Source: an uncultured Bacteroidota bacterium (lineage in GTDB: Bacteria; Bacteroidota; Bacteroidia; NS11-12g; UBA9320). Taken from it: a stretch of DNA of 64,000 nt. Where the stretch lies: contig CAKZLB010000032.1 in assembly GCA_937124965.1 (NCBI GenBank), positions 62,001-126,000 of the forward strand, read 5' to 3'. The notes beneath the pieces are model-generated. The model ran no database searches and was not told the origin of the DNA. It saw only the letters and a list, made by a program, of their open reading frames with translations. The translations under genes were made by a program, and so were the position numbers. Positions 1 to 7,787 of this stretch are shown here, piece after piece (position 1 is the stretch's first letter; every line of letters starts with the position of its first letter).

Positions 1-2
1 AA

Positions 3-947
3 AGCATTCCAACAGTACTCACAACCTCTTTAAAGCTAAGTACAGGTGTTGACGCCCCAGAGATTAGAAACATTGTTCTAATGCGTCCTGTGAAGTCTAT
101 GGTTGAGTTCAAACAAATCGTAGGGCGTGGCACTCGACTGTTTGATTCTAAAGACTATTTTACGGTTTACGATTTCGTAAACGCCCATGACCATTTTAAT
201 GATTCTCAATGGGATGGTGAGCCTTTGGAACCTGAACCTCCGACGACCAGACCAGATGGACAAAACAAAACATGTGAGAAATGTGGTGAAACTCCATGTA
301 TTTGCATTCTGGTTGATCCACCACTTTGCGATGTTTGTGGTTTCAATCCATGCGTTTGTGATGGAGAACCTCGAAAAGTTATTAAAGTAAAACTTGGCAA
401 AGACAAGATTCGTGAATTTGACTCGATGATTAATACATCATTTTGGAGTCCAACAGGTGTCCCGATTTCGTCTAGTGAATTTATAAAACAACTGTTTGGA
501 GACTTACCATCGTTTTTCAAAAACGAAGAAGAGTTACGAAAGCTGTGGAGTATTCCAACTACTCGGAAGAAACTGCTAACAGAACTTGAAGAGAAAGGCT
601 ATACACACGAGCAACTAGACGATTTACGTCAACTCGTTCATGGAGAAGATAGTGACTTATTTGATGTACTTAGTTACATCGCTTATCACAAAGACTTAGT
701 TCCACGTCTAACTCGAGCAGAAAAGGCAAAAATTCAGTTAAATAATTACAACCCGAAACAACAGGAGTTTTTGAACTTCGTGTTGGAGCAGTATGTTAAA
801 GAAGGAGTTGAAGAACTGGACGATGCAAAGTTGCCAGACTTGTTGGAACTAAAATATCATGCGATTTCAGATGCCAAAAACGAATTAGGGGAGATAAAAT
901 CTATTCGTGAAACGTTCATTGGTTTTCAGCAACACTTGTATGGGTAG
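3..947 (+). CDS. hsdR: Type I restriction enzyme R subunit, C-terminal part (5' end outside window)
   Basis: This is the motor and restriction subunit of a type I restriction-modification system, open at the left edge of the window. The reading frame is open from position 3 and enters helicase motif VI (EFKQIVGRGTRL, near positions 108-143), so the ATG at 81 is internal. A Cys-rich stretch follows, with two CxxCG-x(2-3)-PCxC-like units (roughly positions 270-360) that could bind zinc. The C-terminus resembles the EcoEI-type HsdR C-terminal domain (WSIPTTRKKLL and an ending around FIGFQQHLYG). The DEAD/DEAH core, the nuclease domain and the partner hsdM and hsdS genes would lie to the left. 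It is carried inside the integrated element that ends at the tRNA remnant near 6804. Family assignment is firm; subtype is inferred. Confidence 0.9.
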   Translation, partial: SIPTVLTTSLKLSTGVDAPEIRNIVLMRPVKSMVEFKQIVGRGTRLFDSKDYFTVYDFVNAHDHFNDSQWDGEPLEPEPPTTRPDGQNKTCEKCGETPCICILVDPPLCDVCGFNPCVCDGEPRKVIKVKLGKDKIREFDSMINTSFWSPTGVPISSSEFIKQLFGDLPSFFKNEEELRKLWSIPTTRKKLLTELEEKGYTHEQLDDLRQLVHGEDSDLFDVLSYIAYHKDLVPRLTRAEKAKIQLNNYNPKQQEFLNFVLEQYVKEGVEELDDAKLPDLLELKYHAISDAKNELGEIKSIRETFIGFQQHLYG

Positions 948-1563
948 TGGAAGGTATAGTACGATGTTTAAGTCAATTAGAATACAGTATTATGAGCCTA
1001 TTATGTGAATATGTTACCTTAACAAGTATGCGTGTGGAAGCTATCATAAATTTAATTTTACTAATTCTAGCAATTGTAGGTGCATTTATTTCCATTAAAA
1101 CGTTCATCAACTCCACCAAACAACGTAGGATTGAAAATACTTATAAAACTTTAGATTTTCTGAGACAACATATCAAACAGAACGAAATAAACACTTTTAT
1201 TAAGCTATTTAATGCAAATAATGAGCTTATTGGAGCAGCTAGAAATGAGTTTAGTTTGACGATGGCACTAAGGATACTGTAGAAGATATGTTCTCTGAAG
1301 GTGGTTGTGGCAATGGAGAAATAGCTAACATGATAGATTTGTTCAATCTAGTTTGTCCAACTTTGGCAAAGTTAGAAAAAGACATAATTTGGTACGAATA
1401 CGGTCAAATAATGGGTAAGATTTATCAATGGACAAATTATCTAGAGGATCTTGAGAGTACAGAACCTGATCACAGGTTTTATGATCGTTTTAATCAGTTC
1501 ATGAAAAAATATTACACCGACATGCACTTCAAGCCCAGTAAGGTTTACGTGTCTGGCGAATAA
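947..1563 (+). pseudogene. Small membrane-anchored protein with a frameshift
   Basis: Two adjacent frames make one broken gene. The first part (GTG 947, or better ATG 992 or ATG 1028) encodes an N-terminal hydrophobic segment (roughly AIINLILLILAIVGAFISI) and a basic helical region, and stops at 1282. The second part runs 1288-1563 in another frame and ends YVSGE. Adding one T in the T-run near 1255-1257 joins them as NEFSFDDGTKDTVEDMFSEGG without a stop. This shows a one-base deletion or a sequencing error, not two genes. The GTG start overlaps the hsdR stop by one base. The layout of one TM segment plus a cytosolic helical domain recalls DUF4760-like proteins, but I cannot confirm that family. 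Function is unknown. Confidence 0.6.
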
Positions 1564-1597
1564 AAAAAGTGGCTACATCAAATCGATATAACCACTT
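1562..1597 (-). terminator. Rho-independent terminator of the DUF3987 operon
   Basis: Read on the minus strand, AAGTGGTTATATC pairs with GATGTAGCCACTT around a GATTT loop, giving 13 pairs including two G-U, followed by seven T. It lies about 70 bases past the DUF3987 stop. On the plus strand the two wobbles become C-A mismatches, so termination should mainly act on minus-strand transcripts. Confidence 0.75.
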
Positions 1598-1618
1598 GTT
1601 ATAAATGTTACTGCAAGA

Positions 1619-1645
1619 AATGCAAACAATGCAAATAATGCAAGT
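1619..1645 (+). repeat. Three tandem 9-bp AATGCAANN units
   Basis: AATGCAAAC, AATGCAAAT and AATGCAAGT follow one another. The 16-mer TGCAAATAATGCAAGT (1630-1645) recurs exactly as its reverse complement at 2621-2636 inside the DUF3987 gene, where it encodes Asn-Ala repeats. Confidence 0.85.
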
Positions 1646-1666
1646 CACATTGTCTCTGCCAAAGGC

Positions 1667-2914
1667 CTATTTGATTTTTTGCCATTGGTTTAATTTAGGA
1701 TCCAGTTTGACTCTACCTCGTTTCTTTAATTCATTGTGATAGTTCCAGCCTGTGCGTTCACATAGGCCAACATTTTCAGCTGCCTTTTTTAGATCTGTTG
1801 TCACACTGTACTGTACTGGCAATGCATCATAGAAAAACTCTAACTTAATATTCTTACTACTGTAGGTTTGTTTTGATTGAGTACAAAATATTTGAAGACT
1901 AGACTCAAAGAACATGTTCGTCACTTCTATCGCTAACGCTAGATCGTCATTCGAACAATCAACTTTCAGCTTAGTTTTTTTGTTTTCAAAATGACGAAGA
2001 ATGGAGAATACCATACAGATGCGATAAAGAATTAAACCATGTCTCTTAGCAATTGCCATCGCACTATCTCCATAGGTTTTGGCTGCGTTTAACCACATAG
2101 TTCCTCTAGCATTTAACTGATCTTTTTGGCTTTGCTGCATAGTAAATTTATAAGAGTGCTTTTTTGCTTCTTTGTAATACTTTAGCAATTCAGCTGCCTG
2201 AATCTTAATTGTGTCAGTTACAGGCGAAGAGTTTCTAAATACGTTCCTCCATTGTGAATCTCCTTTTGGCGATAAAAAAATAAATCTACTATAAAGTCCA
2301 TCAACAACATTTGGTATTAATGTTCGAATTTGATCAGGAGTACCAGTTAATAGAACCGAAAGTTTCGGTTGATCAATAGAAATATATTCATTGTTCGTTG
2401 ATCTCAAATAACTTATTGTTTCATGATGAAAAGCTTTTCTTAATAAGTCAGAGAAGTTACCATAATCCTTTGCTAGAACTTGGCTCAACGTGTCTGCTTC
2501 GGTTTCGATAAGTATATTACCATGTTTAGAAGCTGACATTGTTTTTATAATTCCCGCACTTGAACTATTACCAGGAATAAAGAGTAAATCGTTTGGTGGA
2601 GCCGTTGCATTTTTTGCATTACTTGCATTATTTGCAGTAGCTTTAAAACTAATTACTTGTTTCGACTTGTGAATTGGTTCTGCTAAGTTCTTGGCATATT
2701 TCATAGCAGATTTACCAGATCCAGCAGGAGCCGAAATAAATGTATAAAGATTTGCATGTACAGTGTGACCATCATAAAGCCCTGTAAATGTTGAGAAACA
2801 ACCACTTATTGCGGTAATAGCGCTAATGGTATATACGAGTTTTTCGTCTTCGTTGCGAAAAGCCAAAACACCATCCTTGATGGTGTTCGGCAGTTTTGAA
2901 TAATCAATGTTCAT
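1667..2914 (-). CDS. DUF3987-family ATPase of a mobile element
   Basis: A 415-aa protein resembling DUF3987, a family common in Bacteroidota integrative elements next to integrase and excisionase genes; its members have a P-loop NTPase fold and are thought to act in element replication. Visible features are a Walker A motif (APAGSGKS, about residues 62-69), an acidic Walker B-like stretch (ILIETEADTL) and the LLTGTPDQIRTL...GLYSRFIFLSP region. I chose ATG 2914 because it forms a 4-base ATGA overlap with the upstream gene's stop, giving translational coupling; an upstream ATG at 2953 is possible. Residues about 93-104 are an unusual Asn-Ala repeat encoded by tandem 9-bp units. No primase domain is visible, so it may be a short version of the family. 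Confidence 0.75.
   Translation of the reverse strand: MNIDYSKLPNTIKDGVLAFRNEDEKLVYTISAITAISGCFSTFTGLYDGHTVHANLYTFISAPAGSGKSAMKYAKNLAEPIHKSKQVISFKATANNASNAKNATAPPNDLLFIPGNSSSAGIIKTMSASKHGNILIETEADTLSQVLAKDYGNFSDLLRKAFHHETISYLRSTNNEYISIDQPKLSVLLTGTPDQIRTLIPNVVDGLYSRFIFLSPKGDSQWRNVFRNSSPVTDTIKIQAAELLKYYKEAKKHSYKFTMQQSQKDQLNARGTMWLNAAKTYGDSAMAIAKRHGLILYRICMVFSILRHFENKKTKLKVDCSNDDLALAIEVTNMFFESSLQIFCTQSKQTYSSKNIKLEFFYDALPVQYSVTTDLKKAAENVGLCERTGWNYHNELKKRGRVKLDPKLNQWQKIK
2602..2640 (-). repeat. In-gene AATGCAANN tandem repeat
   Basis: On the minus strand this reads as AATGCAAGT, AATGCAAAA and AATGCAACG units inside the DUF3987 gene, giving the peptide NNASNAKNAT. It is the inverted counterpart of the 1619-1645 repeat. 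Confidence 0.8.
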
Positions 2915-3168
2915 TTTAAAGCGTTTCGTAATTTTCGAAGCCCTTCCTGACATGCTCCAATGTGACTTGGACGACTTATATCAAATCGAAACAGTTCGTT
3001 GTCGACATCCTCTTGAAATGGATAACCTAGTTCGTTAAAAACCTTTTTATAGATAAGGATTTCACGTAACTCTTCCCAAGTATAATTTGAATGAACGAAT
3101 TGTGGGGATTCGGTTATATTTATGTATATGTATGGATCCATGTTAGGATCCGAAGTGAAATTTTCCAT
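2911..3168 (-). CDS. Small protein coupled to the DUF3987 ATPase
   Basis: An 85-aa acidic protein (MENFTSDPNMDPYIYIN...) ending in a basic helix (GACQEGLRKLRNALK). I chose ATG 3168; a GTG at 3183 would add five residues. Its stop overlaps the start of the DUF3987 gene in ATGA, so the two are probably co-translated and may act together. A short gene in this position is common in such elements, but I do not recognise a family. Function unknown. Confidence 0.6.
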   Translation of the reverse strand: MENFTSDPNMDPYIYINITESPQFVHSNYTWEELREILIYKKVFNELGYPFQEDVDNELFRFDISRPSHIGACQEGLRKLRNALK

Positions 3169-3183
3169 AGTTTTTAATGTCAC

Positions 3184-3561
3184 AGTACATTTTTCTTTTA
3201 TCGCACTGTGTTTAATTTTTTTATTATTGTTTGAAAAATGAACCGACGTTATATTCGGATATAAGTTATTTAACTTGTGTGAATGTTATGCTCCAAATTC
3301 TGGAAATTTGTTTTCCAAACAGAAATATGTCACCTTCTCCGCCCATGACAATAGCACTGGTCGGCAGTCAGTTGAGGATATTAATTTTCGGATACCCACC
3401 TCAATAACTCAATCCAGTCGTTTTAATAAACGCTCTGTGTGCGGTGACATAATGTTCTCGAGTAACAGCTTAGCAGAAATACTACACTAGCTGTTTTGTA
3501 ATCCAGTGCCGTAATTTTCGGCAACTGACTAATCGAGCATTCTGATTTTTTGGTTAACTCT
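3184..3561. other. 378-bp non-coding gap within the element
   Basis: No convincing gene. It holds three pairs of inverted words in the order A-B-C-A'-B'-C': ATGTCACC with GGTGACAT, CACTGG with CCAGTG, and AGTCAGTTG (3367-3375) with CAACTGACT (3522-3530). This order cannot form one nested hairpin. It lies between the excisionase-like and DUF3987 units, where an origin, oriT or control region would be plausible, but nothing in the sequence proves this. Confidence 0.35.
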
Positions 3562-3747
3562 TCACGCGTTAAATGTGGAGTTCACTTGATAATTCTCAAG
3601 CCTCCTTGCTTCCTTCAGCAGATTCTTAGTTTCGGAAACCTTTCCATTAACACGAATCCATGAGGTAGGAACCAACTCGTAAAGTTCATTAAACTTTACT
3701 CCACCTAATATTATTAGGTTTAGTTGATTCACACTTCTGCATCTCAT
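3562..3747 (-). CDS. Short protein coupled to the HTH/excisionase gene
   Basis: A 61-aa protein (MRCRSVNQLNLIILGG... ending VNSTFNA) whose ATG overlaps the stop of the upstream HTH gene in ATGA (3744-3747). That coupling is the main argument that it is real. No domain is recognised; the middle (GKVSETKNLLKEARRLENY) looks helical. It could assist the HTH protein, but this is inference. Confidence 0.5.
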   Translation of the reverse strand: MRCRSVNQLNLIILGGVKFNELYELVPTSWIRVNGKVSETKNLLKEARRLENYQVNSTFNA

Positions 3748-3941
3748 TTTTGAAATGCTCTTTCTCGATACTGTTCAATAAACGCATCTAAGTCGCTTTT
3801 TTTTAATCTGATCAAATTTTTAAACCTGTAATAATTCAACTCTCCAGACACTCTGAGCCGGTATAAGGTTTTTTGTGAAACGCTTAAATAGTCCGCAGCT
3901 TCCTTTGATTTTAAAAAAATAGTTTTGTTTTTTTCACTCAT
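3744..3941 (-). CDS. Excisionase-like helix-turn-helix protein
   Basis: A 65-aa DNA-binding protein of the MerR/excisionase-type helix-turn-helix family (HTH_17-like). The motif is clear: SKEAADYLSVSQKTLYRLRVSGELNYYRFKN, then a basic wing and an SDLDAFIEQYRE helix. Proteins of this size next to tyrosine integrases usually act as recombination directionality factors or as repressors of the element. It is the first gene of a two-gene unit, and the 178 bases before it contain three TGGTCTATG direct repeats that could be its binding sites (inference). Confidence 0.8.
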   Translation of the reverse strand: MSEKNKTIFLKSKEAADYLSVSQKTLYRLRVSGELNYYRFKNLIRLKKSDLDAFIEQYRERAFQK

Positions 3942-4018
3942 ATATTTTAATGATTTTTTATTTCGACAAATATCTTAACCATCTGATTATCAAAGAATAG
4001 ACTTGATAATAATGAATA

Positions 4019-4116
4019 TGGTCTATGGAGTAATTACCATAAAGTCTGGAAAAAAAATATTAAAAAAAATCTTTGGTCTATGAGATTCGATAGGATAGTC
4101 TAAGGTCTGGTCTATG
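4019..4116. promoter_or_regulatory. Three TGGTCTATG direct repeats before the HTH gene
   Basis: TGGTCTATG occurs exactly at 4019-4027, 4074-4082 and 4108-4116, with partial GTCTGG words at about 4044 and 4105. They lie between the start of the excisionase-like gene and the end of the 329-aa gene. Such direct repeats near a small HTH gene may be operator or recombination accessory sites; this role is inferred. Confidence 0.5.
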
Positions 4117-4119
4117 AAA

Positions 4120-5109
4120 TTATAGTTTTAAATCTCTTCCAAGAACAAATAATATATGATCTGTGGGCTTTTCTGGTTTAGATAGTCGCGAAAGTTTAAT
4201 TCTTTTATCCGACAGTGATCTTTTTTTGCCCTTCGCGCCATTTAATGTGAATACTTGGTTAAAATATGATATCTGTGGCCTTTTGTCCCTTTGATTATAA
4301 CAATGCCAGGTTTTATTATTCGCAAGTCCAAAAAGAAATGTCCAAAGTAAACCTCCGCTTCCTTCCCAATGAATAGTGACTGGATCTTTATTTGACTCGA
4401 TCATATCGTGCAAATCATGAATTTCTATATCTGTTTTCAAATAGTCTGGAATCAAATGGTCCGACAGATTTCTAATATTATCGATTCGTTTATCTTGACT
4501 AATGCCGGAAATCGGTTTTTCCGATGTATGATCTATAGCCGTATGATGGATTTCTGTACTTTTTAGCAGTTCACGTTTAATCACAATTTCCTCCGAAATT
4601 TCCAATTCCAGTGAAATTAGCAGACTTCTAAAGCAACCAAAATATAGGGACATGGAGCTTTTAAAAAATTTAACATTTGAGGGGTGTTGAGAGTCGATTT
4701 GACCATAGTCATACTTATCTTTAACAAGATATCTCTCTTGGCTCGCATTACCATATTTATTCAAATAACGTTCTTCACTAAATAGGGGTAATATCACTTT
4801 AATCTTTAGTAGCACTTCTCTAAGTTCAGGTAAATCGAAGTCTTTAAGATTTGTCAAAATGGTTTCCCTCAGTGCTAGCATTAGCTCTTTACACTCTTTA
4901 TAGTCAAGAATATTTCTTTTTCTAAACAAATATGTTTTGACTTCCTTTTTATAAGGAAAGTGAATATTTTGACCACACAAATCGTTTAAATAGTGTATAT
5001 CGTAACGTTTACCTTCTCCGAAATCATCTAGATTCAATATTTCTGTTGTAATCGTAACCGAGACCTTAGGTATCGCATATTCCTCTAAAAGTTTAACAAA
5101 TTCGTTCAT
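4120..5109 (-). CDS. Element-borne hypothetical protein (329 aa)
   Basis: A soluble 329-aa protein starting MNEFVKLLEEYAIPKVSV. No signal peptide or membrane segment is visible. The N-terminal two thirds are mixed charged helices. The C-terminal part (IHWEGSGGLLWTFLFGLANN, then basic KGKKRSLSDKRIKLSRLSK) could bind nucleic acid. It lies between the integrase and the HTH gene, all on the minus strand, in a place where Bacteroidota elements often carry a poorly known gene. I recognise no family; a regulatory or accessory replication role would be guesswork. Confidence 0.65.
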   Translation of the reverse strand: MNEFVKLLEEYAIPKVSVTITTEILNLDDFGEGKRYDIHYLNDLCGQNIHFPYKKEVKTYLFRKRNILDYKECKELMLALRETILTNLKDFDLPELREVLLKIKVILPLFSEERYLNKYGNASQERYLVKDKYDYGQIDSQHPSNVKFFKSSMSLYFGCFRSLLISLELEISEEIVIKRELLKSTEIHHTAIDHTSEKPISGISQDKRIDNIRNLSDHLIPDYLKTDIEIHDLHDMIESNKDPVTIHWEGSGGLLWTFLFGLANNKTWHCYNQRDKRPQISYFNQVFTLNGAKGKKRSLSDKRIKLSRLSKPEKPTDHILFVLGRDLKL

Positions 5110-5390
5110 GACAATTCAAGATTTAACATCGTAATATACAAATTGCGGTAAAAGATCAAGATGGTCTTTGGTGCAGACAAAACAAATTAATATTTAACTG
5201 TTTTGTAAGCATAAACCAGGCAAAATATCAAGCAAGCAAAATTAACTAATCAGAAAATTTATACAGTTTTTAAGGTAGAGGGAGAAACTTGGTTAAAAAA
5301 ACAATTTCAGAAATATCTTTCGTTATAGGTGTTTTGCGTAATTCTTTCATCCCACACTATCGTTGATTTACTTAAAAAATTCGTTGACTT
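5110..5390. other. Gap between the integrase and the 329-aa gene
   Basis: A 281-bp AT-rich stretch with no gene or clear hairpin. It must contain the promoter of the 329-aa gene, but no certain promoter element can be pointed out. Confidence 0.4.
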
Positions 5391-6599
5391 TTAATCAAAC
5401 ACATCCATAGCTTTATGAAGATCCTTCTGGCTATAGCGTGCATAGCTTTCCAAAGTAACTGTTTGACCACCATGACCTAGAATCTTAGAAGCAACATCGA
5501 GATTCATCCCTTTTGCAAGAGCCATACAAGTGAATGTGCGGCGAGCCCAGTGAGAAGATAGATGCTTATTCTTCAAATCTGCTTTTCGAGATATGATCTT
5601 AAGACTTTTATTGATTAGAGCAGTAGCTCTAGACAATGCATCATGTTTATTCTGAGCCGTTTGCGTATCATATTTGTCAAGAATAGGAAAAATAAACTTT
5701 GTCGAATTATCATCAACCTTGTATATATTGAGTATTTCCCTACCTATAATTGGCAGTTTTATAGACAAATTCTCATGAGTTTTTGCACTTGTAAAATTGA
5801 TGTGACTACCGTCGTAATTCTCCCAAGTCAACTGCAATAAATCGGAGATTCGCAATCCTCCAGAATAGCAACTAAATACAAAGATGTTTCTACTTATATC
5901 CTGAATACTACCCTTTTCCAAATTCACTTCCCGAATTCTAGTGACTTCATCTTCTTGCAAATAGTCAACTTTTTCGTTTTTTTCCCACTTCAACTTATAC
6001 TTATCAAACGGGTAAACTTCTTTTGACACGATATCTTCATTGATTGCATCATTAAAGAGTTTTCTTTTCATCTTTAGCGCTGAATGCACTGTGTTTTGAG
6101 CATTTCCTAATTCCACCTTCAAGTAAGATTCATATTTCTTTAACCAAGACACATCTATATCAGCAAAAGCCAAGCTTCTGCCTTTCAGATAAGTAGTTAA
6201 TTTAGCCAGTATTGCTTTGGCCTTTTTATGTGTAGCGATTTTCTTTTCTAGATTGAGTACATCAACATAAGATTGGAAGTATACTACGAAGTCCGTATCA
6301 CCATTACCAATGATTTTCTCTTTTATCTTGGTTGAAGAAAGGTGTTTATTTTTTATCTCAGTATCAATTAATATGTCACGTGCTTCAGTAATCTTATGAC
6401 ACAAGAGCGAATTTAATCGAGCTGAATTCGGATGACCGCGTTTTACTACTTGTCGTTTTTCATCCCACAACTCCGGTCTAATAGAAAACCCCAAAGAAAT
6501 GTACTTTGGTTTACGATTTTTAATAATGCGCATATACAGCGGTGCTTCACCATTTTTCTTGATCTTATTCATTTTAGGTAAAACAATTACTGACGGCAT
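5391..6599 (-). CDS. Tyrosine recombinase / integrase of the element
   Basis: A 402-aa site-specific tyrosine recombinase. It has an N-terminal arm-binding domain typical of Bacteroidota integrases (LPKMNKIKKNGEAPLYMRII), a SAM-like core-binding domain (about residues 100-200) and a C-terminal catalytic domain. Catalytic residues are visible: Arg250 (SGGLRISD), Lys273, His350-x-x-Arg353 (HWARR), His376 (LGHGG) and Tyr386 (ESYARYS). I chose ATG 6599 (MPSVIVLPK) because the 25 codons upstream are atypical and the arm domain begins here. The gene start faces the tRNA 3' remnant about 180 bases away, the usual layout for a tRNA-targeting integrase. It should catalyse integration and, with the HTH protein, excision. 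Confidence 0.93.
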   Translation of the reverse strand: MPSVIVLPKMNKIKKNGEAPLYMRIIKNRKPKYISLGFSIRPELWDEKRQVVKRGHPNSARLNSLLCHKITEARDILIDTEIKNKHLSSTKIKEKIIGNGDTDFVVYFQSYVDVLNLEKKIATHKKAKAILAKLTTYLKGRSLAFADIDVSWLKKYESYLKVELGNAQNTVHSALKMKRKLFNDAINEDIVSKEVYPFDKYKLKWEKNEKVDYLQEDEVTRIREVNLEKGSIQDISRNIFVFSCYSGGLRISDLLQLTWENYDGSHINFTSAKTHENLSIKLPIIGREILNIYKVDDNSTKFIFPILDKYDTQTAQNKHDALSRATALINKSLKIISRKADLKNKHLSSHWARRTFTCMALAKGMNLDVASKILGHGGQTVTLESYARYSQKDLHKAMDVFD

Positions 6600-6776
6600 A
6601 ATTTTATTCTTTATATAAACGGCTGATTTCTTGACTACAAAATTATTAAAATAGGTAAAACAATGGTAAAACAAATGGGTCCAAACGTGGCAATTTTAGT
6701 CCTACTATGCCCATACTAAAAAAACGTAAACGCCTTATTGTGTGCCCTTTAGATGTCTAAGCTGGACAGCACAGGA

Positions 6777-6804
6777 CATGGTTCGAGTCCATGTGGGCCC
6801 ACCA
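6777..6804 (+). other. tRNA 3' remnant: attachment site at the element's right end
   Basis: CATGG-TTCGAGT-CCATG (6777-6793) is a perfect 5-bp T-stem with a canonical 7-base TTCGAGT loop. It is followed by TGGGCCC (3' acceptor strand), discriminator A and CCA. No matching GGGCCCA acceptor, D-arm or anticodon arm with a proper loop lies upstream at tRNA spacing, so only the 3' part of a tRNA gene is present. Next to an integrase this is the expected chromosomal att half-site, with the rebuilt tRNA at the element's other end, outside the window. The tRNA identity cannot be read from this fragment. Confidence 0.7.
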
Positions 6805-6814
6805 AGCAAAGACA

Positions 6815-6843
6815 AGGGTTTCGAGAAATCGAAGCCCTTTTTT
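6815..6843 (+). terminator. Terminator behind the tRNA remnant
   Basis: AGGGTTTCGA pairs with TCGAAGCCCT over a GAAA loop (10 pairs, one G-T) and is followed by six T. It probably terminated the original tRNA transcript before the element inserted. Confidence 0.85.
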
Positions 6844-6995
6844 GTTTCCCCAATATATACAAAGACTTTCGCTGGGATAATCTGTTGTGACTTTTGGAGA
6901 TGTTCTAATATTATAAATAACTTATAATCACAATCTTACAAACAACAACCGACAGGTTCATTGAACGTTCACTTCCAACAAATTGCTAAACCATA

Positions 6996-7003
6996 TACCT
7001 TTG
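6996..7003 (+). promoter_or_regulatory. Likely -7 promoter element (TACCTTTG)
   Basis: It matches the Bacteroidota -7 consensus TAnnTTTG, upstream of the lipoprotein gene. No clear -33 TTG is seen at standard spacing. Confidence 0.4.
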
Positions 7004-7064
7004 AAATTCAGAAATGATAGTCTTTCTTAAGTCTACCATTTCGAAGAACAATTATATTAGTTAC

Positions 7065-7754
7065 ATGAAAAACCTATTCCCAACTCTCCTGATTTTACTT
7101 TCAATATCAAGTTGTAAAGATGATGACATGCAATCCGACAACTGGACACGTCACGAGTATCTTGGCGAAGCAAGAGACTATATTTATTTTAAAACGGGCA
7201 CTTGGTGGGTTTACAAAAAAATCCCAGGAGGTCAATTGGATACGATTGAGGTAAAAACTAGTTGGATTGATACTTTTGAAATATCAGGTAACGGGAATAA
7301 ACTGATTTATGACGAATGCTATTGGGTAGCAACCAGCAAACATGATAATTTCTCGTACAAATTCTATAACCCTTTGCCATCACCAGATATTAATATAATT
7401 AAGGCAACAACCAAATTTAGATCCCCTTATTTCATTAGTAAGTCTCGACCAGGTTACTTCTCTGGAATTACAAATGTAGTGGTAGTTCCATTTTCAAATG
7501 AAGTCCTCAATAATGGACATGGACATGTCACTAAAATGCTTGATGACATAAAAACTATTAACGTTCAAGGTAACACTTATAATGATGTAAAGCACATTAA
7601 TATTTCTAATGATGCAACATTCTCATGGGGTTTACAAGGAGATGAAGGAGGAATCGTAGAATATTATTGGGCACCCAAAGTCGGAATCATAAAAAAAGAA
7701 CACATGACAAAAAATATTTCTTGGGAACTTGTCGAAAGTCATGTCGTCCCCTAG
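7065..7754 (+). CDS. Secreted lipoprotein, unknown function
   Basis: A 229-aa predicted lipoprotein: MKNLFPTLLILLSISSCKDDD has a clear lipobox (SISSC). The ATG at 7065 is preferred over an in-frame ATG at 7014 because the signal peptide starts there. After the acidic linker come a GTWWVYKK motif and, near the C-terminus, EYYWAPKVGIIKKE, a pattern seen in small beta-rich Bacteroidota lipoproteins. It is followed after 33 bases by the 1414-aa exported protein, so the two are probably co-transcribed. It is the first chromosomal gene past the element. The specific role is unknown. Confidence 0.75.
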   Translation: MKNLFPTLLILLSISSCKDDDMQSDNWTRHEYLGEARDYIYFKTGTWWVYKKIPGGQLDTIEVKTSWIDTFEISGNGNKLIYDECYWVATSKHDNFSYKFYNPLPSPDINIIKATTKFRSPYFISKSRPGYFSGITNVVVVPFSNEVLNNGHGHVTKMLDDIKTINVQGNTYNDVKHINISNDATFSWGLQGDEGGIVEYYWAPKVGIIKKEHMTKNISWELVESHVVP

Positions 7755-7787
7755 AGAATAAACAAATCATAAACCAAAAACCAAAAC

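Noticed and set aside
1288-1563. Separate 91-aa gene
   Set aside because: Its frame continues upstream without a proper start and joins the previous frame after a one-base correction, so it is the second half of a broken gene.
3275-3490. Plus-strand open frame of 71 codons in the element gap
   Set aside because: No protein-like composition or start signal, and the inverted words run through it. It looks like non-coding DNA.
6676-6804. Full tRNA using GGGTCCA near 6676 as the 5' acceptor strand
   Set aside because: The distance to the 3' strand is about 120 bases, with no D-arm and no anticodon stem with a proper loop. The pairing is chance.
6742-6927. Plus-strand open frame over the tRNA remnant
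   Set aside because: It reads through the T-arm, CCA end and the terminator, so it is not a gene.
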